Counted from the first letter of the stretch, positions 36,056 to 46,343 are shown. The stretch: 64,000 bases of DNA from Pseudomonas sp. ANT_H4 (GCF_008369295.1 NZ_VOBG01000013.1:92428-156427); one strand, 5' to 3'. Program-made: numbers and translations. The notes: generated by a model not told the origin, from the sequence alone.

Positions 36056-37738
36056 ATGGATATTAAACGCACGATCCTGATCGTCGCCCTGGCAATCGTG
36101 ACCTACGTTATGGTTCTTAAGTGGAACCAGGACTATGGTCAGGCTGCCCTGCCGACTCAGAATGTTGCTACCAATCAGGCTGCGCCGGCTATACCGGACA
36201 CTCCGTTGGGTAACAATGCTTCCGCCAGTGCCGATGTACCCAGCGCAAATGCCGATAGCAGCACCCCTGTAGAAACGCAGGTGATCACCAGTAAAGACCT
36301 CATCCACGTCAAAACGGATGTGCTGGACCTGGCTATCGATCCACAGGGTGGTGACATCGCCCAGCTGAAGCTGCCGCTGTATCCACGTCGTCAAGACCAT
36401 CCAGATGTTCCGTTCCAGCTGTTCGATAATGGCGGCGAACGTACTTATTTGGCGCAAAGCGGCTTGACCGGCACTGACGGTCCTGATGCTCGAGCTACCG
36501 GTCGTCCGGTTTATTCGACCGAACAAAAGAGTTATCAACTGGCTGATGGCCAGAACCAGTTGAACGTCGACCTGAAATTCAGTCTCGATGGCGTCAACTA
36601 CATCAAGCGTTTCAGTTTCACCCGTGGTTTGTACGATCTGAAAGTCACCTACCTGATCGACAACACCAGCGCCAAAGCCTGGACCGGCAATTTGTTTGCC
36701 CAGCTCAAGCGTGATGGCAGCTCCGATCCTTCTTCCAGCACCGCCACCGGCACCGCGACTTACCTGGGCGCCGCCCTGTGGACAAGTAACGAGCCGTACA
36801 AAAAAGTGTCGATGAAAGATATCGACAAGGCTGCGCTGAAAGAAACCGTACAAGGTGGCTGGGTCGCCTGGTTGCAACACTACTTCGTGACCGCCTGGAT
36901 CCCGAGCAAGGGTGAAGCCAACCTGGTTCAAACCCGCAAGGACAGCCAAGGCAACTACATCATTGGTTTCACTGGCCCGGCGGTGACCGTCGCTCCAGGT
37001 GCCAAGGCTGAAACTAGCGCTACGCTGTACGCCGGTCCGAAAAGCCAGGCTGTGCTCAAAGAGTTATCCCCAGGTCTGGAACTGACTGTGGATTACGGCA
37101 TTTTGTGGTTCATTGCCCAGCCGATATTCTGGCTGCTGCAACATATCCACAGCATCGTTGGTAACTGGGGCTGGTCGATCATCTTCCTGACCATGCTGAT
37201 CAAGGGGATTTTCTTCCCTCTGTCGGCCGCCAGCTACAAGTCGATGGCGCGTATGCGTGCCGTGGCCCCGAAACTGGCCGCTCTGAAAGAACAACATGGC
37301 GATGACCGGCAGAAAATGTCGCAAGCCATGATGGAGCTGTACAAGAAAGAGAAGATCAACCCGCTGGGTGGATGCTTGCCGATTCTGGTGCAGATGCCGG
37401 TGTTCCTCTCGCTGTACTGGGTTCTCCTGGAAAGCGTGGAAATGCGCCAGGCACCGTTCATGCTGTGGATAACTGACCTGTCGATCAAAGACCCGTTCTT
37501 TATCCTGCCGATCATCATGGGCGCGACCATGTTCATCCAGCAGCGTTTGAACCCTACACCTCCGGATCCGATGCAGGCTAAAGTGATGAAAATGATGCCA
37601 ATCATCTTCACCTTCTTCTTCCTGTGGTTCCCGGCTGGTCTGGTTCTGTACTGGGTGGTCAACAACGTGTTGTCGATCTCTCAACAGTGGTACATCACGC
37701 GTAAGGTCGAAGCGGCTACCAAAAAAGCCGAGGTGTAA
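36056..37738 (+). CDS. yidC: membrane protein insertase YidC
   Basis: Inner-membrane insertase of 560 residues: an N-terminal membrane helix, a large periplasmic beta domain (about 60-340) and five C-terminal helices forming the hydrophilic groove (GWSIIFLTMLIKGIFFPL, GGCLPILVQMPVFLSLYW). Last gene of the rpmH-rnpA-yidD-yidC cluster. Confidence 0.98.
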   Translation: MDIKRTILIVALAIVTYVMVLKWNQDYGQAALPTQNVATNQAAPAIPDTPLGNNASASADVPSANADSSTPVETQVITSKDLIHVKTDVLDLAIDPQGGDIAQLKLPLYPRRQDHPDVPFQLFDNGGERTYLAQSGLTGTDGPDARATGRPVYSTEQKSYQLADGQNQLNVDLKFSLDGVNYIKRFSFTRGLYDLKVTYLIDNTSAKAWTGNLFAQLKRDGSSDPSSSTATGTATYLGAALWTSNEPYKKVSMKDIDKAALKETVQGGWVAWLQHYFVTAWIPSKGEANLVQTRKDSQGNYIIGFTGPAVTVAPGAKAETSATLYAGPKSQAVLKELSPGLELTVDYGILWFIAQPIFWLLQHIHSIVGNWGWSIIFLTMLIKGIFFPLSAASYKSMARMRAVAPKLAALKEQHGDDRQKMSQAMMELYKKEKINPLGGCLPILVQMPVFLSLYWVLLESVEMRQAPFMLWITDLSIKDPFFILPIIMGATMFIQQRLNPTPPDPMQAKVMKMMPIIFTFFFLWFPAGLVLYWVVNNVLSISQQWYITRKVEAATKKAEV

Positions 37739-37763
37739 CTTACTCTGTGGATAACCACTCAAG

Positions 37764-37786
37764 ACGCCCCCTAGTGGGGCGTTTTG
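37764..37786 (+). terminator. terminator after yidC
   Basis: GACGCCCC-CTAG-TGGGGCGTTTT hairpin with T run. Confidence 0.75.
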
Positions 37787-37817
37787 CATTTTGTCACTTT
37801 TGTTCGGGTACCCGTTG

Positions 37818-39188
37818 ATGAGCGCTCCTCGTGAAACCATAGCCGCCGTCGCCACCGCTCAAGGTCGTGGCGGTGTCGGTATCGTTCGTATCTCTGGGCC
37901 GCTCGCCGGCATCGCGGCTCAAGCCATCATTGGTCGCGAACTGAAGCCTCGGTACGCCCATTACGGGCCGTTCTTCAATGACAATGAAGAAGTGCTGGAC
38001 GAGGGTATCGCCTTATATTTTCCGGGCCCCAACTCCTTTACCGGTGAGGACGTCCTGGAACTGCAAGGTCACGGCGGCCCGATCGTGTTGGATATGCTGC
38101 TGCAACGCTGCCTGCAACTGGGCTGTCGCCTGGCCCGGCCGGGTGAGTTCAGCGAGCGGGCGTTTCTCAATGACAAGCTTGACCTTGCACAAGCCGAAGC
38201 GATTGCCGACCTGATCGAAGCCAGTTCTGCCCAGGCCGCGCGCAATGCCTTGCGCTCGTTGCAGGGGGCATTTTCCCTGCGTGTGCATAATCTCACCGAG
38301 CAGTTGATCAGTTTGCGGATCTACGTCGAGGCGGCGATTGACTTTCCGGAAGAGGAAATAGACTTTCTTGCCGATGGTCATGTCCTGGCGATGCTGGACA
38401 AAGTTCGCTATGAGTTATCCACAGTCCAGCGTGAAGCGGGACAGGGTGCCTTGCTGCGCGACGGGATGACGGTAGTGATTGCCGGTCGCCCAAATGCCGG
38501 TAAATCCAGCCTGCTTAATGCCCTAGCGGGTCGGGAAGCAGCGATCGTTACTGAAATCGCCGGTACCACCCGAGATATTTTGCGTGAACATATCCACATC
38601 GATGGCATGCCGCTGCACGTTGTTGATACCGCTGGCTTGCGTGATACCGACGACCAAGTGGAAAAAATCGGCGTGGAGCGGGCACTCAAGGCTATCAGCG
38701 AGGCTGATCGGATATTGCTGGTAGTGGATGCGACGGCTCCAGAGGCTGTGGATCCTTTTGCCCTGTGGCCAGAATTTCTTGAACAACGGCCGGATCCGGC
38801 GAAGGTCACACTGATTCGTAACAAAGCGGACCTCACCGGTGAGCCCATAGCGCTGGAAGTTAGCGAAGATGGCCACGTGACCATCAGCCTTAGCGCCAAG
38901 TCTGCAGGTGATGGCCTGGAACTGCTGCGCGACCATCTCAAAGCGTGCATGGGCTACGAGCAGACCTCGGAGAGCAGCTTCAGTGCTCGCCGCAGGCACC
39001 TGGAGGCGTTGCGCCATGCCAGCACGGCCCTTGAGCATGGTCGGGCGCAGTTGACCCTGGCAGGGGCTGGAGAACTGCTGGCCGAAGATTTGCGTCAGGC
39101 ACAGCAGCTATTGGGCGAAATTACCGGGGCATTCAGTTCCGACGACTTGCTCGGAAGGATATTTTCCAGCTTCTGCATCGGTAAATAG
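37818..39188 (+). CDS. mnmE: tRNA modification GTPase MnmE
   Basis: With MnmG it installs the (carboxymethyl)aminomethyl group on U34 of tRNAs. 456 residues: an N-terminal tetrahydrofolate domain, a G domain with GRPNAGKSSLLNAL and DTAGLRDT, and the C-terminal FCIGK catalytic cysteine. ATG 37818 (MSAPRETIAAVATAQG) matches the family start. Confidence 0.97.
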   Translation: MSAPRETIAAVATAQGRGGVGIVRISGPLAGIAAQAIIGRELKPRYAHYGPFFNDNEEVLDEGIALYFPGPNSFTGEDVLELQGHGGPIVLDMLLQRCLQLGCRLARPGEFSERAFLNDKLDLAQAEAIADLIEASSAQAARNALRSLQGAFSLRVHNLTEQLISLRIYVEAAIDFPEEEIDFLADGHVLAMLDKVRYELSTVQREAGQGALLRDGMTVVIAGRPNAGKSSLLNALAGREAAIVTEIAGTTRDILREHIHIDGMPLHVVDTAGLRDTDDQVEKIGVERALKAISEADRILLVVDATAPEAVDPFALWPEFLEQRPDPAKVTLIRNKADLTGEPIALEVSEDGHVTISLSAKSAGDGLELLRDHLKACMGYEQTSESSFSARRRHLEALRHASTALEHGRAQLTLAGAGELLAEDLRQAQQLLGEITGAFSSDDLLGRIFSSFCIGK

Positions 39189-39739
39189 ACCCTCGTTACT
39201 CACAGACAGGCCATTCGTGCCTGCCTGTTCTGCCCGCTTCAGGGCATTCAATTCCAACTTCTGACAAGCGCTATCGGTTGCGACGGCTTTTTCGTGGGCG
39301 CGATTTGCTGCACCAAGCATTTTTCTGTGGATTAAGCCCTGTGAATAACCGCCCCTGTACTCGGTTGATAACCAGGCCTGAAAACTGAGGAAAACCACGA
39401 CTGTGGATAAGTAGCTGTTTAATCCACAGGCTTAAAGCACTTATCCAAGTGCCTTATCGGCACCTAACCACAGACTTTTGAATGCTTGTACACAAAGTAA
39501 ATAAAGGCCTGTAGAGATCTATCCACAGAAAAGTGCCTCAGTATAAATAAACATAAAAACAAAGATTTAATATATTTCTCTCTTTTAATTTCTATTGTCT
39601 GTGATTCATCCACAGCTGGTTAAATTTTGTGCAAAGGGTTCTTTAGGAAGGGCTAAGTCCCTATACTTGCCGCCAGGGTTAGAAAACCTGAGCTCAACCC
39701 TTTCCTAATTACCCAATTGAAGCAGGCACGAGGTGCGTG
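39189..39739. other. second origin-like region with DnaA boxes (mnmE-mnmG interval)
   Basis: 550 bases without a gene. Exact box TGTGGATAA is at 39412-39420, and TGTGAATAA, the alternative consensus box, at 39340-39348. One-mismatch boxes are at 39326-39334, 39520-39528 and 39606-39614. A strongly AT-rich tract lies at 39540-39600. P. aeruginosa is reported to have two autonomously replicating segments near dnaA; this could be the counterpart of the second. Confidence 0.6.
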
Positions 39740-41632
39740 GTGGATTTCCCTTCCCGTTTTGAAGTGATCGTCATCGGCGGCGGTCATGCCGGTACCGAGG
39801 CAGCACTGGCGTCAGCACGTATGGGGGCAAAAACCCTGTTGCTGACGCATAACGTGGAAACCCTCGGTGCCATGAGCTGCAACCCCGCCATTGGTGGGAT
39901 TGGCAAAAGCCATCTGGTCAAGGAAATCGATGCCCTAGGCGGCGCGATGGCCATGGCCACCGATAAGGGTGGTATTCAATTTCGCGTGTTGAACAGCCGC
40001 AAAGGCCCGGCCGTGCGAGCCACTAGGGCTCAAGCTGACCGGATTTTGTACAAGGCCGCTGTCCGCGAAACCCTGGAAAACCAGCCCAACCTGTGGATAT
40101 TTCAGCAAGCCGCTGATGATCTGATCGTTGAACAGGACCAGGTACGTGGAGTTGTTACCCAGATGGGCCTGCGTTTCTTCGCAGAATCCGTTGTATTGAC
40201 CACCGGTACCTTCCTCGGCGGACTTATCCACATCGGGTTGCAAAACTATTCAGGCGGCCGCGCCGGTGATCCGCCTTCAATCGCCCTTGCGCAGCGTCTT
40301 CGTGAGTTGCCATTGCGGGTCGGACGTTTGAAAACCGGTACACCACCGCGTATCGACGGCCGTTCCGTGGACTTCTCGGTGATGACCGAGCAAGCCGGCG
40401 ACACGCCGATCCCGGTGATGTCGTTCATGGGTTCCAAGGAACAGCATCCAAAACAGGTCAGTTGCTGGATTACCCATACCAACGCCCGGACCCACGAAAT
40501 CATTGCCGCGAACCTCGATCGTTCGCCGATGTATTCCGGGGTGATCGAAGGCGTTGGCCCGCGCTACTGCCCGTCGATTGAAGACAAGATCCACCGCTTT
40601 GCCGACAAGGAAAGCCATCAGGTCTTTATCGAGCCGGAAGGTCTGACCACTCACGAGCTGTACCCGAACGGGATTTCTACTTCCCTGCCGTTTGACGTGC
40701 AAATACAGATCGTGCAATCGATTCGCGGCATGGAAAACGCCCATATCGTGCGTCCGGGCTACGCCATCGAGTACGACTACTTTGATCCGCGCGACCTGAA
40801 ATACAGCCTGGAAACCAAGGTCATCGGCGGTCTGTTCTTCGCCGGGCAAATCAACGGCACCACTGGTTACGAAGAGGCCGGTGCCCAGGGTTTGCTGGCC
40901 GGAGCCAACGCGGCCCTGCGTGCACAGGGCAAAGACAGCTGGTGCCCGCGTCGCGATGAAGCATATATCGGGGTGTTGGTCGATGATCTGATCACCCTGG
41001 GTACCCAGGAACCGTACCGAATGTTCACGTCCCGGGCCGAATATCGCCTGATCCTGCGCGAAGACAACGCCGACCTGCGCCTGACCGAAAAAGGTCGCGA
41101 GCTGGGTCTGGTGGATGACGCGCGTTGGGCTGCGTTCTGCAAAAAACGCGAAAGTGTCGAACTGGAAGAGCAGCGCCTGAAAAGCACCTGGGTTCGCCCA
41201 GGCACCGAACAAGGCGATGCCATTGCCGAGAAATTCGGTACGCCGCTGACACACGAATACAACTTGCTGAACCTGCTGTCCCGTCCGGAAATCGACTACG
41301 CTGGTCTGATCTCGGTGACTGGCGGTGGTGCAGAAGATCCACAGGTCGCCGAGCAGGTCGAAATCAAGACCAAATACGCCGGTTACATTGATCGCCAGCA
41401 AGACGAGATTGCGCGTCTGCGAGCTAGTGAAGACACCAAGCTGCCTATGGATATCGATTACACGAACATCTCGGGTCTCTCCAAGGAGATCCAGGGCAAG
41501 CTGGGGATAACTCGGCCGGAGACCCTGGGCCAGGCGTCCCGTATACCGGGCGTCACCCCGGCAGCTATTTCGCTGTTGATGATTCATTTGAAAAAACGCG
41601 GCGCGGGCCGTCAGTTGGAGCAAAGCGCTTGA
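39740..41632 (+). CDS. mnmG: tRNA uridine-34 modification enzyme MnmG (GidA)
   Basis: FAD-dependent partner of MnmE. 630 residues with the FAD loop GGGHAGTEAALASARMG, the second glycine region GGLFFAGQINGTTGYEEA and the C-terminal helical domain. GTG 39740 gives MDFPSRFEVIVIGGG and is preferred over the GTG one codon earlier. It overlaps rsmG. Confidence 0.97.
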   Translation: MDFPSRFEVIVIGGGHAGTEAALASARMGAKTLLLTHNVETLGAMSCNPAIGGIGKSHLVKEIDALGGAMAMATDKGGIQFRVLNSRKGPAVRATRAQADRILYKAAVRETLENQPNLWIFQQAADDLIVEQDQVRGVVTQMGLRFFAESVVLTTGTFLGGLIHIGLQNYSGGRAGDPPSIALAQRLRELPLRVGRLKTGTPPRIDGRSVDFSVMTEQAGDTPIPVMSFMGSKEQHPKQVSCWITHTNARTHEIIAANLDRSPMYSGVIEGVGPRYCPSIEDKIHRFADKESHQVFIEPEGLTTHELYPNGISTSLPFDVQIQIVQSIRGMENAHIVRPGYAIEYDYFDPRDLKYSLETKVIGGLFFAGQINGTTGYEEAGAQGLLAGANAALRAQGKDSWCPRRDEAYIGVLVDDLITLGTQEPYRMFTSRAEYRLILREDNADLRLTEKGRELGLVDDARWAAFCKKRESVELEEQRLKSTWVRPGTEQGDAIAEKFGTPLTHEYNLLNLLSRPEIDYAGLISVTGGGAEDPQVAEQVEIKTKYAGYIDRQQDEIARLRASEDTKLPMDIDYTNISGLSKEIQGKLGITRPETLGQASRIPGVTPAAISLLMIHLKKRGAGRQLEQSA

Positions 41633-42273
41633 GTTCGTTGGTCACCCTGCAACACGCCGAAGAGTTATCCACAGGTGCTCGCCAATTGGGCGTTGACCTT
41701 ACAGAGGCCCAGCACGAATTGCTGTTGGGTTATCTGGCCCTGTTGATCAAATGGAACAAGGCTTACAACCTGACGGCGGTGCGCGATCCCGACGAAATGG
41801 TTTCCCGGCATTTGCTCGACAGCCTCAGCGTCATGCCGTTTATCGAAAACGGCCGCTGGCTCGATGTCGGCAGTGGCGGCGGTATGCCCGGCATCCCTTT
41901 GGCGATCCTGTTTCCCGAGTCGCAAGTGACCTGCCTGGACAGCAACGGCAAGAAAACCCGCTTCCTGACCCAGGTCAAACTCGAACTCAAACTCGACAAC
42001 CTGCAAGTTATCCACAGCCGCGTCGAAACCTTCACGCCTGAACAGCCATTCAACGGAATCGTTTCGCGGGCGTTCAGCAGCATGGAGAACTTCAGTAACT
42101 GGACCCGCCATCTTGGCGACCACGATACCCGTTGGCTGGCAATGAAGGGCGTTCATCCAAGCGACGAGCTGTTAGCATTGCCGGCAGACTTCCACCTCGA
42201 TAGCGAACACGCCTTGGCCGTACCCGGTTGCCAAGGCCAACGCCATCTGCTGATACTGCGCCGCACGGCATGA
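41629..42273 (+). CDS. rsmG: 16S rRNA (guanine-527 N7)-methyltransferase
   Basis: SAM-dependent enzyme of 214 residues with NKAYNLTAVRDPDEM and the SAM loop DVGSGGGMPGIPLAI. It uses a TTG start within the mnmG stop (TTGA), so it depends on coupling. Confidence 0.95.
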   Translation: MSSLVTLQHAEELSTGARQLGVDLTEAQHELLLGYLALLIKWNKAYNLTAVRDPDEMVSRHLLDSLSVMPFIENGRWLDVGSGGGMPGIPLAILFPESQVTCLDSNGKKTRFLTQVKLELKLDNLQVIHSRVETFTPEQPFNGIVSRAFSSMENFSNWTRHLGDHDTRWLAMKGVHPSDELLALPADFHLDSEHALAVPGCQGQRHLLILRRTA

Positions 42274-42291
42274 TTGGGAACACAAGCAAGA

Positions 42292-43089
42292 ATGGCTAAG
42301 GTATTCGCGATAGCGAACCAGAAAGGTGGCGTGGGCAAAACCACCACCTGTATCAACCTCGCAGCATCCCTGGTCGCTACCAAGCGTCGGGTGCTGTTGA
42401 TCGATCTCGATCCACAAGGCAACGCCACCATGGGTAGCGGTGTGGATAAACACGGCCTGGAAAACTCGGTCTACGACTTGCTGATTGGCGAGTGCGACCT
42501 GGCCCAGGCCATGCACTATTCCGAGCACGGCGGTTACCAACTGCTGCCGGCCAACCGCGATTTGACGGCGGCGGAAGTGGTGCTGCTGGAAATGCAGATG
42601 AAAGAAAGCCGTCTGCGCAGCGCCTTGGCGCCGATTCGCGAAAATTACGACTACATTTTGATCGATTGCCCGCCGTCGCTGTCGATGCTGACGATTAACG
42701 CATTGGTCGCAGCCGATGGGGTAATTATCCCCATGCAGTGCGAGTACTTCGCCCTCGAAGGCTTGAGCGATCTTGTGGATAACATCAAGCGCATCGCTGA
42801 ATTGCTCAACCCGAACCTGAAAGTCGAAGGTTTGCTGCGGACCATGTATGACCCACGCCTGAGCCTGATGAACGACGTGTCAGCGCAGCTCAAGGAGCAC
42901 TTTGGCGACCAGCTTTACGACACGGTGATTCCACGCAATATTCGCCTGGCCGAAGCGCCAAGCTATGGCATGCCCGCGCTGGCGTACGACAAGTCATCTC
43001 GTGGTGCTCTTGCTTACCTCGCCTTGGCGGGTGAGATGGTTCGTCGTCAACGCCGCAACTCACGTACCGCTGCAGCCCAGCCAACTTAA
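42292..43089 (+). CDS. parA: chromosome partitioning ATPase ParA
   Basis: Walker-type ATPase that moves ParB-parS complexes. 265 residues with KGGVGKTTT, VLLIDLDPQGN and DYILIDCPPSL. ATG 42292 (MAKVFAIANQKGG) is the family start. In an operon with parB, whose targets are found at 28368, 30924 and 31554. Confidence 0.97.
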   Translation: MAKVFAIANQKGGVGKTTTCINLAASLVATKRRVLLIDLDPQGNATMGSGVDKHGLENSVYDLLIGECDLAQAMHYSEHGGYQLLPANRDLTAAEVVLLEMQMKESRLRSALAPIRENYDYILIDCPPSLSMLTINALVAADGVIIPMQCEYFALEGLSDLVDNIKRIAELLNPNLKVEGLLRTMYDPRLSLMNDVSAQLKEHFGDQLYDTVIPRNIRLAEAPSYGMPALAYDKSSRGALAYLALAGEMVRRQRRNSRTAAAQPT

Positions 43090-43098
43090 GGAATCCTC

Positions 43099-43971
43099 AT
43101 GGCCGTCAAGAAACGAGGTCTCGGACGTGGACTGGATGCACTGCTGAGTGGTCCGACTGTTACTTCGCTTGAAGAACAAGCGGTGCAGGCTGACCAGCGT
43201 GAACTGCAGCACCTGCCGCTGGACCTGATCCAGCGCGGCAAATACCAGCCACGCCGGGACATGGACCCCCAGGCACTGGAAGAACTGGCCCAGTCGATCA
43301 AGGCCCAGGGCGTGATGCAGCCGATCGTGGTGCGCCCAATTGGCGGCGGCCGCTTTGAAATCATCGCAGGGGAACGCCGTTGGCGCGCCAGCCAACAGGC
43401 CGGCCAAGAAACCATCCCGGCGATGGTTCGCGATGTGTCGGATGAAACCGCCATTGCCATGGCGTTGATCGAAAACATCCAGCGCGAAGACCTCAATCCC
43501 ATCGAAGAGGCGGTGGCCTTGCAGCGTTTGCAGCAGGAATTCCAGCTGACTCAGCAACAGGTCGCCGACGCGGTGGGTAAATCTCGCGTTACCGTCTCCA
43601 ATTTGTTGCGCCTGATCGCGCTTCCGGAAGTGATCAAAACCATGCTTTCCCACGGCGACCTGGAAATGGGTCACGCTCGTGCTTTGCTCGGTTTGCCGGA
43701 AAATCAGCAGGTTGAAGGGGCGCGACACGTTGTCGCACGAGGGCTCACCGTTCGTCAGACCGAGGCCCTGGTTCGCCAGTGGCTCAGTGGTAAACCAGAA
43801 CCTGTCGAAGCCGCCAAACCTGATCCGGATATCGCTCGCCTGGAGCAGCGCCTGGCGGAACGCCTAGGCTCTGCGGTACAAATTCGCCACGGCAAGAAAG
43901 GCAAAGGACAATTGGTCATCGGATATAACTCTCTTGATGAGCTTCAGGGCGTACTTGCCCACATTCGCTGA
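43099..43971 (+). CDS. parB: chromosome partitioning protein ParB
   Basis: CTP-dependent DNA clamp that loads at parS. 290 residues: N-terminal nuclease-like fold with GERRWRAS, a central helix-turn-helix (LTQQQVADAVGKSRVTVSNLLRL) and a C-terminal dimer domain. Confidence 0.97.
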   Translation: MAVKKRGLGRGLDALLSGPTVTSLEEQAVQADQRELQHLPLDLIQRGKYQPRRDMDPQALEELAQSIKAQGVMQPIVVRPIGGGRFEIIAGERRWRASQQAGQETIPAMVRDVSDETAIAMALIENIQREDLNPIEEAVALQRLQQEFQLTQQQVADAVGKSRVTVSNLLRLIALPEVIKTMLSHGDLEMGHARALLGLPENQQVEGARHVVARGLTVRQTEALVRQWLSGKPEPVEAAKPDPDIARLEQRLAERLGSAVQIRHGKKGKGQLVIGYNSLDELQGVLAHIR

Positions 43972-44021
43972 AACATTTGCTTATGTAGCGCACAGTCGGA
44001 AATCACTACCTGGCTGTTGAA

Positions 44022-44040
44022 TAGGGGCAGAACCGCCCCT
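44022..44040 (+). terminator. hairpin between parB and atpI
   Basis: AGGGGC-AGAACC-GCCCCT; no long T run, so it may be only a pause or weak terminator. Confidence 0.4.
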
Positions 44041-44118
44041 ATACTCTGCGCGCATTTTGTCGGCACAAATGATGCCAAGTTATTGATTCTGGCAGCCGAC
44101 TATTGGGGAGCAAGAGTG

Positions 44119-44526
44119 ATGGAAACCCGCACGCCACACACGTTGCCGTTCCATCGCTTGGCCGTTTTTCCGGTGTTATTGGCCCAATTTGTCATTTTAC
44201 TGATCGCCGCATTGGCGCTTTGGTATTGGCATGGAGTCGTAGCCGGATACTCAGGACTCTGCGGAGGCCTGATAGCCTTGCTGCCCAATATGTATTTTGC
44301 TCACAGGGCCTTTCGGTTTTCCGGTGCCCGAGCAGCTCAAGCCATCGTCCGGTCTTTTTATGCCGGTGAGGCGGGCAAACTGATTTTGACAGCAGTGCTC
44401 TTTGCGCTGACGTTTGCAGGTGTAAAGCCATTGGCGCCGCTGGCTGTATTCGGCGTCTTCGTGTTGACCCAACTGGTCAGCTGGTTTTCGCCCCTGCTGA
44501 TGAGAACAAGATTTTCGAGACCTTAG
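44119..44526 (+). CDS. atpI: ATP synthase subunit I
   Basis: 135-residue membrane protein with four hydrophobic segments; helps c-ring assembly. ATG 44119 (METRTPHTLPFHRLA) has a GGAG site at 44106-44109. First gene of the atp operon. Confidence 0.92.
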   Translation: METRTPHTLPFHRLAVFPVLLAQFVILLIAALALWYWHGVVAGYSGLCGGLIALLPNMYFAHRAFRFSGARAAQAIVRSFYAGEAGKLILTAVLFALTFAGVKPLAPLAVFGVFVLTQLVSWFSPLLMRTRFSRP

Positions 44527-44542
44527 GGCGTTTGAGGCAACC

Positions 44543-45412
44543 ATGGCAGAGACAACCGCTTCGGGCTATATCCAGCACCACTTGCAGAACCTGACCTTCG
44601 GTCAGCTACCCAATAGCGGCTGGGGCTTTGCTCACACCGCAGCAGAAGCCAAAGAAATGGGCTTTTGGGCTTTCCACGTCGATACCCTCGGCTGGTCGGT
44701 CGCATTGGGTCTGATTTTCGTCCTGATTTTCCGCATGGCGGCAAAGAAGGCGACTTCCGGTCAGCCAGGTGCTTTGCAGAACTTCGTTGAAGTATTGGTC
44801 GAATTCGTCGATGGCAGCGTGAGAGACAGCTTCCATGGCCGTAGCCCGGTGATTGCACCGCTGGCACTGACCATCTTCGTCTGGGTGTTCCTGATGAACG
44901 CCGTCGACCTGATACCGGTCGATTGGATTCCTCAGTTGGCCATCCTGATCACCGGCGATGCGCACATTCCATTCCGTGCCGTATCGACCACTGATCCTAA
45001 CGCCACCCTGGGTATGGCCCTGTCGGTGTTTGCGTTGATCATTTTCTACAGCATCAAGGTCAAGGGCATCGGCGGCTTCATCGGCGAACTGACCCTGCAC
45101 CCGTTTGGCAGCAAGAACATTTTCCTGCAAGCGCTGCTGATCCCGGTGAACTTCCTGCTGGAATTCGTCACCCTGATCGCCAAGCCAATCTCACTGGCAC
45201 TGCGACTGTTCGGTAACATGTACGCCGGCGAACTGGTCTTCATTCTGATTGCTGTGATGTTCGGCAGCGGTCTGCTCTGGCTTAGCGGCCTGGGCATTGT
45301 TCTGCAGTGGGCGTGGGCGGTGTTCCACATCCTGATCATCACCCTGCAGGCGTTTATCTTCATGATGTTGACCATCGTTTACCTGTCGATGGCGCACGAA
45401 GAGAACCATTAA
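44543..45412 (+). CDS. atpB: F1Fo ATP synthase subunit a
   Basis: Proton-channel subunit, 289 residues, with the essential arginine in LALRLFGNMYAGEL and several membrane helices ending in FIFMMLTIVYLSMAHEE. Confidence 0.97.
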   Translation: MAETTASGYIQHHLQNLTFGQLPNSGWGFAHTAAEAKEMGFWAFHVDTLGWSVALGLIFVLIFRMAAKKATSGQPGALQNFVEVLVEFVDGSVRDSFHGRSPVIAPLALTIFVWVFLMNAVDLIPVDWIPQLAILITGDAHIPFRAVSTTDPNATLGMALSVFALIIFYSIKVKGIGGFIGELTLHPFGSKNIFLQALLIPVNFLLEFVTLIAKPISLALRLFGNMYAGELVFILIAVMFGSGLLWLSGLGIVLQWAWAVFHILIITLQAFIFMMLTIVYLSMAHEENH

Positions 45413-45545
45413 GACCAGTCTCGACTAGTCTGATGTCCTTCCCGGTGAAACGGGAAGGTGGCCCTTCAGGGCTATGAAACGATTTGTTTTACCGCTTTAA
45501 AATCTAAAAAACCTAAACCATACGACGTAAAAGTCGGGAGGAAAG

Positions 45546-45803
45546 ATGGAAACTGTAGTTGGTCTAACCGCTATCGCTGTTGCACTGTTGATCGGCCTGG
45601 GCGCCCTGGGTACTGCCATTGGTTTCGGCCTGTTGGGCGGCAAGTTCCTGGAAGGCGCCGCGCGTCAGCCAGAAATGGTTCCAATGCTGCAAGTTAAAAT
45701 GTTCATCGTCGCCGGCCTGCTCGACGCCGTGACCATGATCGGCGTTGGTATCGCTCTGTTCTTCACCTTCGCGAACCCCTTCGTTGGTCAACTCGCTGGC
45801 TAA
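45546..45803 (+). CDS. atpE: F1Fo ATP synthase subunit c
   Basis: 85-residue hairpin of two membrane helices around the polar RQPE loop. The proton-binding carboxylate is Asp60 ([11 protein letters not shown]). The gap before it (45413-45545) contains two small hairpins (CCCGGTGAAACGGG and GGCCCTTCAGGGC, about 45440-45471) that may tune expression. Confidence 0.97.
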
Positions 45804-45860
45804 TCACTCGAATTTTCGAGTTGATTAGAGTGATGGACAACGAACGAGCGAGGTGTTGGC

Positions 45861-46331
45861 GTGAACATTAATGCAACCCTGATTGGCCAGTCCGTTGCGT
45901 TCTTCATTTTTGTACTGTTTTGCATGAAGTTCGTGTGGCCTCCGGTCATCGCGGCTTTGCACGAACGTCAGAAGAAGATCGCGGATGGACTGGACGCTGC
46001 CGCCCGAGCAGCTCGCGACCTGGAATTGGCCCAAGATAAAGTGGGTCAAAAACTGCGCGAAGCAAAAGCTCAGGCAGCCGAAATCATTGAGCAAGCCAAG
46101 AAACGCGGTAACCAGATCGTTGAAGAGGCTGTTGAAAAAGCCCGTATCGACGCTGACCGTGTGAAGGTTCAGGCTCAGGCCGAGATCGAGCAGGAACTGA
46201 ATAGTGTCAAAGATGCGCTGCGTGCCCAACTGGGTGCTCTGGCCGTCGGCGGTGCCGAGAAGATCCTGGGTGCCACAATCGATCAAAACGCGCACGCGGA
46301 GCTGGTTAACAAACTGGCTGCTGAAATTTAA
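45861..46331 (+). CDS. atpF: F1Fo ATP synthase subunit b
   Basis: Peripheral-stalk subunit, 156 residues from GTG 45861: one N-terminal membrane helix, then a long charged coiled coil. Confidence 0.97.
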   Translation: MNINATLIGQSVAFFIFVLFCMKFVWPPVIAALHERQKKIADGLDAAARAARDLELAQDKVGQKLREAKAQAAEIIEQAKKRGNQIVEEAVEKARIDADRVKVQAQAEIEQELNSVKDALRAQLGALAVGGAEKILGATIDQNAHAELVNKLAAEI

Positions 46332-46343
46332 GCGAGGGCGATC

